Of a stretch of DNA of 64,000 nucleotides, positions 56,313 through 64,000 are shown in pieces. The notes under the pieces were generated by a model. That model saw nothing but the letters and a program-made list of their open reading frames with translations, was not told where the DNA came from and made no database searches. Location: NCBI RefSeq assembly GCF_003029735.1, contig NZ_KZ686271.1:1-64000 (forward strand), read 5' to 3'. Made by a program: the position numbers and the translations under genes. The stretch comes from Pedobacter yulinensis. GTDB taxonomy: Bacteria; Bacteroidota; Bacteroidia; Sphingobacteriales; Sphingobacteriaceae. Positions within the stretch are counted from its first letter, which is position 1. Each line of letters starts with the position of its first letter.

Positions 56313-57005
56313 TCAACTTTTCTCAGGCAGTACCAGGGCCAGGTGTGCGGCTGTTTGTTCGAAAATATCACGAAAATCGGTCTTTAAAACGGCGGCATAG
56401 CGGTCAAGCTGCTCATCAAGAAGTGCAAGCCTGGCATCGGTAAAGGGCTGGATCCAGAGCCGCATACAGATCCGGTTCAATGCGTAGGTGATGTTTTCGA
56501 TCTTCTGGTAGCTAAGCAGGTACCGGCTGGAAAGGAAATTGCGCATAAAGCTGCTGAATACTTCAGGTTCTTTGAATCCGCTTTTCTCGAGAAAGACGTA
56601 AAGCGGATCTGCAACCGAACGTTCCAGCTGCGTGTAGAACTGCTGTACATTGATCATCCCCTCGGTAATCAGGAGGTGATCGAGCAGGAGTTCGAGCGCG
56701 ATATGGGCCAGGAATGAGGGTCTGACAGGGCCATCTTCGGTAGCTGGCATAAGCACCAGCTTGAGTTCTGCGGTCTTTTGCACGAAAAACGATGAGGCAT
56801 GGAAATACCGGTCTACCGCGAGGTGCCTCAGCCAACCTGTTAGCAGGGCGGCTTCCTCGTTGGCAACGAAAAATTCCGGTATCTTTTCCGGATGCAAATT
56901 TGCGCTCTTGCTGGCATTCTTTAGCAGGTCAGGCAGTACCGTTCCCATCGCCCGGTAGGGCTCATCAAAAGTGCGGTCAAAGAAAAAATGCGACAGGAAA
57001 TTCAT
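56313..57005 (-). CDS. DUF479 / ACP phosphodiesterase-like protein
   Basis: About 230 residues from the Met at 57005 (MNFLSHFFFDRTFDEPYRAMGTVLPDLL), whose first part resembles the start of the AcpH/YajB family (MNFLAHL..., with GNLLxD). A longer start at 57077 is unlikely. It is all-helical, with His in LRHLAVDRYFHASSFF and a conserved FLAHIALELLLDHLL, which fits an HD-like metal site. In E. coli the family removes phosphopantetheine from acyl carrier protein. The activity here is not certain. Confidence 0.6.
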   Translation of the reverse strand: MNFLSHFFFDRTFDEPYRAMGTVLPDLLKNASKSANLHPEKIPEFFVANEEAALLTGWLRHLAVDRYFHASSFFVQKTAELKLVLMPATEDGPVRPSFLAHIALELLLDHLLITEGMINVQQFYTQLERSVADPLYVFLEKSGFKEPEVFSSFMRNFLSSRYLLSYQKIENITYALNRICMRLWIQPFTDARLALLDEQLDRYAAVLKTDFRDIFEQTAAHLALVLPEKS

Positions 57006-57108
57006 GTTACAAAATAACAAATATAAATGGCAACAGGCGTTCATCATGCCATTGACTGTAAGAGAGGCAATTTTCATGGTGCCGCCCTGCGGATATCTGC
57101 TAAAACCC

Positions 57109-57116
57109 TATCTTTG
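57109..57116 (+). promoter_or_regulatory. -7 box of the tyrS promoter
   Basis: TATCTTTG, perfect match to TAnnTTTG, 18 nt before the tyrS ATG. The -33 box is not clear. Confidence 0.55.
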
Positions 57117-57133
57117 CACCAAAAATTACTACA

Positions 57134-58420
57134 ATGACCGATTTTGTTGAAGAATTGCGCTGGCGCGGCATGCTGCACGACATTATGCCCAATACCCAGG
57201 AAAAACTGAACGAAGGAATGACAGCCGGCTATATCGGTTTTGATCCGACGGCAGATTCGCTTCATGTTGGTCACCTGATGCAGATTATGACACTGATCCA
57301 CTTCCAGTCGGCCGGGCACAAGCCTTATGCCTTGGTGGGGGGAGCCACCGGCATGGTGGGTGATCCTTCGGGAAAGTCAGATGAGCGCAATCTTCTCGAC
57401 GAGGCGGCGGTTCAGCGTAACCTGGCAGGTATAAAAAAGCAACTTTCAAAGTTCCTCAGATTTGAAGAGGGCGGTAACGGTGCTGTGATGGTCAACAATG
57501 GGGATTGGTTCAGGGGCTTCGGGTTTCTCGATTTTATCCGAGAAGTGGGCAAGCACATTACCGTCAATTACATGATGGCAAAAGACAGTGTCAGGAAACG
57601 CCTGGAAGGCGATACAGGCATGTCGTTCACAGAATTCAGCTACCAGTTGGTGCAGGGATACGACTTCTATTACCTGTGGAAGCACCACAAATGCATTGTT
57701 CAGATGGGCGGGTCTGACCAGTGGGGAAATATTGTTACCGGTACCGAACTGATCAGGCGAAAAGACCAGGGTACTGCGTTTGCGCTGACTACCAAACTGA
57801 TCAAAAAGTCTGACGGCACCAAGTTTGGCAAAACCGAAGGAGGGGCGGTCTGGCTGGATCCGGAAAAAACATCGCCCTATAAATTTTACCAGTTCTGGCT
57901 GAATGCGTCAGATGATGACGTAAAAAGCTGGATCAGGATTTTCACGCTGAAGTCTAAAGAGGAAATCGAGGCGCTTGAGGCAGAACATGATACGGCGCCG
58001 CATCTGCGCATCCTGCAGAAGGCGCTTGCGGCGGACATCACCACCCGTACTCATGGTGAAGAGGCGCTTGAAACTGCGTTGAAAACCTCCGATTTTCTGT
58101 TCGGTAATGGATCGACCGATTTTCTTAACGGCCTGAAGCGTGAGCAGGTGCTCGAGATTTTCGAAGGCGTTCCGCAATTCGCACTGCAAAGAACTGCGCT
58201 CGGAGGCGGTTTGGACGTACTCAGCCTGTTGGCTGAACAGACCAACGTTTTCCCCTCGAAAGGGGAAACCAAAAAGCTGATCCAGGGTGGCGGCGTATCA
58301 ATAAACCGGCAAAAGGTTCAGGATATTGCTGCGGTATACGGAAGCCCCGACCTCATTAACGGGGAGTTTCTGCTGGTGCAGAAGGGGAAGAAAAATTATT
58401 ATCTGATTGTTGCGGGGTAA
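57134..58420 (+). CDS. tyrS: tyrosyl-tRNA synthetase
   Basis: 428 residues, normal length. It charges tRNA-Tyr. The class I signatures are visible: HIGH-type PTADSLHVGHL at about 36-46 and KMSKS-type KFGKTEGGAVW at about 230-240; the tyrosine-binding QGYDFYYLW and GGSDQWGNIVTG are typical. A C-terminal S4 domain (KKLIQGGGVSINRQKV) binds the tRNA. It is a single gene with a palindromic terminator. Confidence 0.97.
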   Translation: MTDFVEELRWRGMLHDIMPNTQEKLNEGMTAGYIGFDPTADSLHVGHLMQIMTLIHFQSAGHKPYALVGGATGMVGDPSGKSDERNLLDEAAVQRNLAGIKKQLSKFLRFEEGGNGAVMVNNGDWFRGFGFLDFIREVGKHITVNYMMAKDSVRKRLEGDTGMSFTEFSYQLVQGYDFYYLWKHHKCIVQMGGSDQWGNIVTGTELIRRKDQGTAFALTTKLIKKSDGTKFGKTEGGAVWLDPEKTSPYKFYQFWLNASDDDVKSWIRIFTLKSKEEIEALEAEHDTAPHLRILQKALAADITTRTHGEEALETALKTSDFLFGNGSTDFLNGLKREQVLEIFEGVPQFALQRTALGGGLDVLSLLAEQTNVFPSKGETKKLIQGGGVSINRQKVQDIAAVYGSPDLINGEFLLVQKGKKNYYLIVAG

Positions 58421-58458
58421 TTAAACCTTCGAGGTTTTCGAAAACCTCGAAGGTTTAA
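58421..58458. terminator. bidirectional terminator, perfect 38-bp palindrome
   Basis: Bases 58421-58439 are the exact reverse complement of 58440-58458, between the converging tyrS and LuxE-like genes. The palindrome starts right after the tyrS stop codon and reads A/T-rich at its ends. Confidence 0.85.
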
Positions 58459-58464
58459 AACGGA

Positions 58465-59448
58465 TTATTGCACCAACAAGTTACACCCCCTGATGTCGGA
58501 GTGGTCGAAACGACCCAGTACTTCAAACGAGCCGTCTGCATGCAGGCGGCCGAGGTCTTGTGTGGAAATGAAACTGCAGGAGTTGTAATTGGCCAGGTCA
58601 ATCACGTTGATCCCACCGGTTGTACCGGGGCTAACCGGCGAAAGGGGGTCGTTGGTGTCGCGCAGACATACCTGCATCCATGGCGGACAAACGAAACGTC
58701 CTTCGCCGGATGAGTAGGCCTGTGAAAGAAGTTCTGTCATTCCATACTCGCTGTGAATGTGGTGTACGCCAAAGCCGGCGCAGAGTATGTCATGCAGTTC
58801 TTCTCTGACCATTTCTTTGCGGCGGCCTTTCATACCGCCGGTTTCCATAACAATCAGTTCAGGAAAATTCATGGAGTGCGCCTCGATAAAATCGAGCAGC
58901 GCGTAGGTAACACCAAGCAAAATGGTCTTCTGGCCGCCCTGCTGCAAAACCTCCAGCACTGCGGCGAGTTCGGTATGGTTGTGCAGGAAATAGCCGCTGC
59001 GCGGGTCGGTACTTTTGCTCAGCAAGTCATCTGCCATATAGATGAGCGAAGAGCCTTCGCGTTCCAGGTAAGCCGGTAAAAGGGCCAGGATACAATAATC
59101 TGCAGGGTTACCGTAGAAACGCCCGAACGCAGACAGGTAACTTTGTTCATACCAAGTCAGGTCAGTCACCAAATGGCGGCTTTGCACCATGCCGGTAGTA
59201 CCTGAGCTGCTGAAGACAATGGCCGCAGGTGCTTCGCTGCTTGTTACCGCATGCGTTTTAAAGAAACTGATGGGTAAGAACGGAATGTCTTTGCTGCATT
59301 CAATCGTTTGCGGGTCAATGCCAAGGCAGCTGATGTAATCGCGGTACACACTGCATGCAGCGGCCTGCCGCCTGAAAATGGTCAGGCACAACGTTTCAAA
59401 CGCCGCTGCACTCAAATCGGTGAGAATCTGTTCCGGGGAAATATTCAC
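58465..59448 (-). CDS. LuxE/PaaK-family acyl-protein synthetase-like enzyme
   Basis: 327 residues. It belongs to the adenylate-forming LuxE-type group: FSSSGTTGMVQSRH (the Ser/Thr/Gly-rich AMP loop), VMETGGMKGRRKEM and SEYGMTELLSQAY (the YGxTE type motif), with a C-terminal LGRFDHSDIRG. Family members activate fatty acids or aryl acids as acyl-AMP; the shorter LuxE form passes them to a protein Cys. The substrate is unknown and no lux genes lie near. The next two genes follow on the same strand. Confidence 0.75.
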   Translation of the reverse strand: MNISPEQILTDLSAAAFETLCLTIFRRQAAACSVYRDYISCLGIDPQTIECSKDIPFLPISFFKTHAVTSSEAPAAIVFSSSGTTGMVQSRHLVTDLTWYEQSYLSAFGRFYGNPADYCILALLPAYLEREGSSLIYMADDLLSKSTDPRSGYFLHNHTELAAVLEVLQQGGQKTILLGVTYALLDFIEAHSMNFPELIVMETGGMKGRRKEMVREELHDILCAGFGVHHIHSEYGMTELLSQAYSSGEGRFVCPPWMQVCLRDTNDPLSPVSPGTTGGINVIDLANYNSCSFISTQDLGRLHADGSFEVLGRFDHSDIRGCNLLVQ

Positions 59449-59497
59449 GCCGCGAAAATACGAAATCCGATCTTCTTCATGCGAATTGACGTGAAAC

Positions 59498-59854
59498 TCA
59501 GGCTGCGCCCGCCTTCAGGTTTAACATGGCCTTTCTGAAGTGATGGCCACAGAAGCCACTTACACCAGCTACAAAGCCGCCAAGAAAACCGGTTAACAGG
59601 ACCAGCGCCCACCATACTTTCAGGCCGAACATCTCGGCGACACGGTTGGCAAGAAGGTGCTGATTGGGCAGGCTTTCAAAAACAGCGTAACCAGACCAAA
59701 GGCAAAAAATCGCGAAGAACGATCCCCAAAGCGACACTTTTGCCGTTTTGCCGATCAAACCGCAGGTAACAAAACTTACTACAATGATGATCCACCAGGG
59801 GAGGGCCAGCTGAAGCAGATAGGCGGCCACAATAACAACAAGAAAAATGATCAT
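59498..59854 (-). CDS. small integral membrane protein, unknown
   Basis: 118 residues, not recognised. Four hydrophobic segments: IIFLVVIVAAYLLQLAL, WWIIIVVSFVTCGLIG, LWGSFFAIFCLWSGYAVF and WWALVLLTGFLGGFVAGVSG, ending in a basic stretch (HHFRKAML). No signal peptide beyond the first helix. It lies 2 nt from the penicillin acylase stop, so it is probably co-transcribed. Confidence 0.6.
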   Translation of the reverse strand: MIIFLVVIVAAYLLQLALPWWIIIVVSFVTCGLIGKTAKVSLWGSFFAIFCLWSGYAVFESLPNQHLLANRVAEMFGLKVWWALVLLTGFLGGFVAGVSGFCGHHFRKAMLNLKAGAA

Positions 59855-59856
59855 GT

Positions 59857-62286
59857 TTAGCGCGTAATTTTTAAATGTTTGATGATGTGACTTTTTCCCT
59901 CTGCGGGCGAGTGTAAAAACAGCAACTCGTCCAGCTTGCCTGCAGCCCAGGTTCCAATCATGTTATCATAGAATTTACTGCCCGGGTTTCCTGACTGGCC
60001 GCCGGGAAAAATGCCGTAACCCCTGGGGTTTTTACCCAGCGCAACAACCATGCGCCAGGATGGACCGTTCGTTTCTCCAAGTGCATTGATGGTGCTTTTC
60101 GAACCCCCTGTAAACAATATTTTTGAGCCCATGCCCGGTATTTTTGCCAGATGCGGCACATGACTGTTCTTAACGTAACCCCACTGCCACGCGCGGCCAA
60201 TAGCACCATGCGCTTTTTCGAGGCTGTCTACTGTTTCCCTGAAGGTCTGGTTGCACAGAAAATTTAAGGTCTCCGTTTTTGGCGTTCGGGTATCGTCAAA
60301 CCAGCGGGCATCGGGTTCGTTCAGGATCATCTCTACAGTGCGGTCGCGGGACGGATAACGCATTGGCATGGCGTCGACCTTAAAATCGTCTTCCCAGATC
60401 GCATCATTCAGTTTCTTCATCCAAAGCTCGAAAATACTTGCGGCTACCGCCCGCGAAGCATAGGTTTTGTTCCACCGGCCAACAAGCGCGTATGCTTCTT
60501 TTTGCGTGGCATTTAATCCAAGGATGTCGATCATCGGCATCAGAGCTGGCAGTACACTTTCTGCCAGCATGCTGTAGTTGTCTGTCTGCATGCGGATCAC
60601 ACTATCGGCGGTAGCCTGACTCATCGCTGTTAGCCTGTTATTGATGCGGCGGCCCCGTTCTGTTGCTGAAAACTCCCAGTTCAGGTAATAGGGATATGTC
60701 TTATCGGTAGAAGACTGATTTGCTGAACTGACAAAACCGCGGGGCGGATTTTTTACGGTAGGATTTTGTGCTGCCGGGATCCAGCCCTGCCAATCGTGGC
60801 GTTTGTCGGTGCCATCGAGAATAAATTTGCCCTGGTTCTTCCATTTAAGCGGGAATTTACCGTTTGGGGTAATGGCAATGTCGTTGTCCTTGCTGGCAAA
60901 AGCGAAATTCTGTGCCGGCGCGGTGTAATAAGTGAGTGCCTGCCGGTAATCGGCATAATTTTTTCCGCGGTTCAGTTTATAGAATGTCATCAGTTCGTTC
61001 GAGCGGTCATGTGCAATCCAGCGCAATGCGGCACCCTCCGGTACGCTTGCCGCTTTTGAATAGCCGGTTTTTTTAAAATAAACCACAGGTCCGTGGTGGG
61101 TATAGGTCACTGTATCATTCTCCGAATCACCGCCCCGCATCACGATCTTTTCGATGCGCCGGCTTGTTTTCTTCCATTTTCCATCGTACAGGTATTCCCG
61201 GTGTGTGCTGTCTTTAAACCTGACCTGGTAAAAGTCAAGCACATCGGCCGCAACGTTCGTAACCCCCCAGGCTATGTTCTGGTTGTAGCCAATTACGATT
61301 CCCGGAGCACCTGGAAGCGAAACACCGTAAGCATTGATGCCTGGCGCATGCAATTGGATCTGGTACCAGATGGAAGGCAGTGTCAGGTCCAGGTGCGGGT
61401 CATTTGCCAGGATCGGGTAGCCCGACTTCGTTTTGCTGCCTGATATGGCCCAGTTGTTTGACCCGATTCCGTCTTCTTTCTGGCGGGTACTGATGTTTGC
61501 CGCCAGTGGGTTCATGGCGTTTTCCGGTACAGCTGGTATTTTCAGCGGATCGAAATTCCACCTGGTGCCTTCGGGTATGATGGGACTTTCCCGGAAAGGG
61601 TAGTCAGGGAAAAGATTGGCAGTGACTTCAGGACCGTATTTTTTGAGAATATTGGTCATGTAGAACTCGTCAGAGCCCATGGCCAGAACCGCCGACATCT
61701 GTTTCAGCAGCAGGGCGCACTTAAGCGGCGTCCACAACTCAGGTTTAAAGTCAAGTAATTTATATTCAAGCGGGTACCGCGAACGATGCAGCGACTTGAT
61801 ATATGCATTGATGCCTTCGGTGTAAGCCAGGATCATTTCACGGCTTTTCGGGTCTGCCATCATGCCTTTCAAACTGTTTTCAGCACCGAAGAGCATACCC
61901 ATGCGACGCTGATAGCGATCAACCTCGATGGCTTTCGGTCCAACCACTTCAGAAATGCGCCCGGCGGCAAACCGGGTTTGAAAGTCCATCTGCCAAAGGC
62001 GGTGCATGGCGGTTACGTAACCTTGCGCCAGGTAAAGATCATGGTCGTTCTGCGCAAAAACATGCGGTATCATCTTTTCATCGAAAAGAATTTCTATCGG
62101 CGCCCGTGCCCCCGGAATGCGTACGCGCTTCTGCTTTTTAACGAAGGTGTTCTCTGCATTCTGCCAGAAACCAGAAAAAGGATTAAGAAACTTGAGTACC
62201 GGCGGCAAATCGCCAATTTTGATATGAAATAAGAGGCCCAGAAGTACCGGAGCGACAATACACAATACAGCCTTTAACTTGTTCAT
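59857..62286 (-). CDS. penicillin acylase family protein (Ntn hydrolase)
   Basis: 809 residues from the Met at 62286 (MNKLKAVLCIVAPV), which starts a membrane helix or signal anchor; an upstream Met at 62334 gives a poorer N-terminus. The autocatalytic cleavage site and nucleophile are visible as GSNNWAISGSKT, with Ser276 as the new N-terminus of the beta chain. Other family blocks are AFAQNDHDLYLAQGYVTAMHRLWQMD-type (in part) and NDPHLDLTLPSIWYQIQL. The substrate may be an acyl-homoserine lactone, a beta-lactam or an amide; it cannot be told from sequence. It is last in transcription order before the membrane protein. Confidence 0.85.
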   Translation of the reverse strand: MNKLKAVLCIVAPVLLGLLFHIKIGDLPPVLKFLNPFSGFWQNAENTFVKKQKRVRIPGARAPIEILFDEKMIPHVFAQNDHDLYLAQGYVTAMHRLWQMDFQTRFAAGRISEVVGPKAIEVDRYQRRMGMLFGAENSLKGMMADPKSREMILAYTEGINAYIKSLHRSRYPLEYKLLDFKPELWTPLKCALLLKQMSAVLAMGSDEFYMTNILKKYGPEVTANLFPDYPFRESPIIPEGTRWNFDPLKIPAVPENAMNPLAANISTRQKEDGIGSNNWAISGSKTKSGYPILANDPHLDLTLPSIWYQIQLHAPGINAYGVSLPGAPGIVIGYNQNIAWGVTNVAADVLDFYQVRFKDSTHREYLYDGKWKKTSRRIEKIVMRGGDSENDTVTYTHHGPVVYFKKTGYSKAASVPEGAALRWIAHDRSNELMTFYKLNRGKNYADYRQALTYYTAPAQNFAFASKDNDIAITPNGKFPLKWKNQGKFILDGTDKRHDWQGWIPAAQNPTVKNPPRGFVSSANQSSTDKTYPYYLNWEFSATERGRRINNRLTAMSQATADSVIRMQTDNYSMLAESVLPALMPMIDILGLNATQKEAYALVGRWNKTYASRAVAASIFELWMKKLNDAIWEDDFKVDAMPMRYPSRDRTVEMILNEPDARWFDDTRTPKTETLNFLCNQTFRETVDSLEKAHGAIGRAWQWGYVKNSHVPHLAKIPGMGSKILFTGGSKSTINALGETNGPSWRMVVALGKNPRGYGIFPGGQSGNPGSKFYDNMIGTWAAGKLDELLFLHSPAEGKSHIIKHLKITR

Positions 62287-62419
62287 AAAAATGGGTTGAA
62301 GGTTAAACTTCGAAAAAAAACTTTCGATTATCAAATTTAGCCGGCGCGATGTGAAGATATGACTTTAAAAGGGGACTTAACCCAGGCAGATACACTGAAT
62401 AAGATGAATGCGAACATAA

Positions 62420-62450
62420 TTTGTTTCTTTTGAAAATTCCCTTAAGTTTA
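62420..62450 (+). promoter_or_regulatory. promoter of the TonB-dependent receptor gene
   Basis: TTTG at 62420-62423, a 19-nt spacer and TAAGTTTA at 62443-62450, near perfect for the Bacteroidota consensus. It is 37 nt before the start codon. Confidence 0.7.
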
Positions 62451-62487
62451 TAGAAGAATCAACCAAATATTCAATAAAATCTAAATT

Positions 62488-64000
62488 ATGAGCAGAATCT
62501 TTACACGACTGGCCATGGTCCTGCTGGCCCTGTGCACAGGCTTTTTTCAGCTTAGCGCCCAAACGGTTAACATTAGCGGTGCGGTAACAGACAAGGCCAC
62601 GGGCGAGGCACTACCCGGGGTTAGCGTCACGGTGAGAGGCACAACAAGTGGTACCTCGACCGACAGCAACGGTAAATTCGCCTTCAGTACGACCGGCAAG
62701 GGTCCGTTTACGTTGGTGGTATCCTACCTCGGCTATGCAACACAGCTGCGCGAGGTATCCGCAAGCAGCACAGGGCTGTCCTTCCAGCTTGAGACAACTG
62801 CCAACACGCTTGGGCAGGATGTCGTTATTTCGGCTTCAAGAACACCCGAACGGATTCTTGAGTCGCCCGTCAGCATAGAGCGCATCGGCGTGGCTGCCAT
62901 TCGCGACATACCGGCGCCTTCATTTTATGATGCGCTGAACAATATAAAAGGTGTAGAGATGAGTGCCCAGAGCCTGACCTTCAAGTCTGTTAATACCCGG
63001 GGTTTTAATTCGAATGGGAACACCCGTTTTAACCAGTTTGTAGACGGCATGGATAACCAGGCACCCGGCCTTAACTTCTCGGTCGGCAACATCGTTGGCA
63101 TGACCGAGCTGGACGTAGAGAATGTTGAATTGCTTCCCGGCGCGTCGTCGGCACTGTATGGGGCGGGTGGCATTAACGGTACCCTGCTCATGACTTCGAA
63201 AAATCCCTTTGACTATCAGGGTGCAAGTTTCCAGTTCAAAACCGGCATTAACCATGTGAACGACGGAAACGTCAGTGCTCAGCCCTTCAATCAGCTCGAC
63301 GTGCGCCTGGCCAAAGCATGGAACAACAAATTCGGCATCAAGACAGCGTTCTCATTTCTGCAGGCGCGAGACTGGTATGGAACGGACGGCCGGAACTTTG
63401 ACCGCACCGGCAGGCAGCTTAAAGCCGGCGATCGGGCTTCAGATCCCAATTACGATGGTGTGAACGTATATGGCGATGAGATTAACGCCAACCTTCAGGG
63501 TGTAAGCCGGCAGCTTGTAGCAGGCTTTGCCGCGCAGCAACCTGCCGCCTATGGCGCATTCAACAGTTTGCTTGCTGTTCCGGGACTAAATTACAGCGGC
63601 ATCATCAATGCCATCAACACAAATCCACAGTTTGCCGCCCTTCGGCCGGCGCTGCCACAACTGGCACCGGTTCTGGGCGTCATGTACAGCCTGAACCGCG
63701 GTACAACGCCCAGCCAGGCCATATCGCGTACCGGTTACAATGAAGCGGACCTGGTTGATTACAACACATCTTCGTTAAAAACTTCCACCGCCCTCCATTA
63801 TAAATTTACCAATACGATCCAGGCGATCGCACAGGCGAACTGGGGCACGGGAACGTCGGTTTATACCGGTACAGACCGGTATTCGCTGCGTAATTTTAGC
63901 ATCGGGCAGTACAAACTCGAGCTGCGCGGGGAAGACTTTTACCTGAAGGGCTACACCACCCAGGAGCGTTCTGGCGATGCGTATAACGCAACACTGCTCG
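62488..64000 (+). CDS. TonB-dependent receptor, 3' end outside the window
   Basis: The frame is open from the ATG at 62488 to the window end, 504 codons. A signal peptide (MSRIFTRLAMVLLALCTG, ending near LSAQ) is followed by a carboxypeptidase-like regulatory domain at about 29-110 (VTDKATGEALPGVSVTVRGT, VVSYLGYATQ) and the plug domain at about 115-230 (RTPERILESPVSIERI, VNTRGFNSNGNTRFNQFVDG, LLPGASSALYGAGGINGTL). The barrel then begins. Such receptors import large or scarce nutrients across the outer membrane with TonB. No SusD partner is visible. The substrate is unknown. Confidence 0.93.
   Translation, partial: MSRIFTRLAMVLLALCTGFFQLSAQTVNISGAVTDKATGEALPGVSVTVRGTTSGTSTDSNGKFAFSTTGKGPFTLVVSYLGYATQLREVSASSTGLSFQLETTANTLGQDVVISASRTPERILESPVSIERIGVAAIRDIPAPSFYDALNNIKGVEMSAQSLTFKSVNTRGFNSNGNTRFNQFVDGMDNQAPGLNFSVGNIVGMTELDVENVELLPGASSALYGAGGINGTLLMTSKNPFDYQGASFQFKTGINHVNDGNVSAQPFNQLDVRLAKAWNNKFGIKTAFSFLQARDWYGTDGRNFDRTGRQLKAGDRASDPNYDGVNVYGDEINANLQGVSRQLVAGFAAQQPAAYGAFNSLLAVPGLNYSGIINAINTNPQFAALRPALPQLAPVLGVMYSLNRGTTPSQAISRTGYNEADLVDYNTSSLKTSTALHYKFTNTIQAIAQANWGTGTSVYTGTDRYSLRNFSIGQYKLELRGEDFYLKGYTTQERSGDAYNATLL

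Overview
The window comes from a Gram-negative member of the Bacteroidota with a GC content near 50%, perhaps in the Sphingobacteriales, Chitinophagales or Cytophagales; the order is an inference. The signs are: promoters of the type TTTG-N19/20-TAnnTTTG, almost no Shine-Dalgarno sequences, a 60-residue histone H1-like protein, a TonB-dependent receptor with a carboxypeptidase-like N-terminal domain, a short ATP synthase epsilon subunit encoded directly after beta, a dcw cluster without murF and ddl, and a tRNA-Arg(ACG) with an encoded CCA end.

Layout. 1-3.5 kb: the 3' part of an Rhs/YD-repeat polymorphic toxin with an AT-richer toxin tip and a candidate immunity gene, followed by a decayed coding-like stretch. 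3.8-8.3 kb: an unknown beta-barrel-like protein, an ECF sigma factor with a single-pass membrane partner and an outer-membrane protein, then an orphan ABC ATPase. 8.4-24.8 kb: a lipoprotein and then a long minus-strand branched-chain amino acid locus, transcribed as ilvE, ilvD, ilvB, ilvN, dinB-like, ilvC, leuC, methyltransferase, leuD, ModF-like ATPase, leuB, leuA, ilvA, cupin. 25-30.5 kb: atpD-atpC, a sugar-nucleotide reductase-like SDR, tRNA-Arg, adk, obgE. 29.8-32.5 kb: an XRE/S24 repressor divergent from an unknown gene and an MNT-HEPN fusion gene. 32.6-35.3 kb: gap-GNAT-pgk. 35.5-51.4 kb: the division and cell-wall (dcw) cluster from mraZ to ftsZ. 51.5-62.3 kb: an alpha-oxoamine synthase, the histone-like gene, dapA, ligA, a DUF479-like gene, tyrS, a LuxE-like gene, a small membrane protein and a penicillin acylase. 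62.5 kb to the end: a TonB-dependent receptor cut by the window edge.

The most interesting regulatory structure lies in front of ilvE: a good Bacteroidota promoter, a 38-codon leader ORF with a run of Val/Leu/Ile codons (VLLLVWAVILL), a stop codon 20 nt before an intrinsic terminator, the terminator itself ending 12 nt before the ilvE start, and a six-base segment in the leader that can pair with the terminator's 5' arm. This has the full geometry of ribosome-mediated attenuation for the whole ilv-leu locus. A weaker second copy of the layout precedes ilvD. Other regulatory candidates are MraZ boxes at 10-bp spacing before mraZ, three TTTTCCACA motifs just upstream of ftsZ, and tandem GCAACC motifs before the ECF sigma gene.

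The accessory regions are the Rhs tip with its immunity gene and the repressor / unknown / MNT-HEPN unit. The second is the best candidate here for an undescribed toxin or defence module, although its function cannot be read from the sequence alone. Several enzymes are variants of their family: LeuA lacks its leucine-binding domain, IlvE lacks the usual PLP-anchoring Glu, and the S24 protein seems to lack its catalytic Lys.
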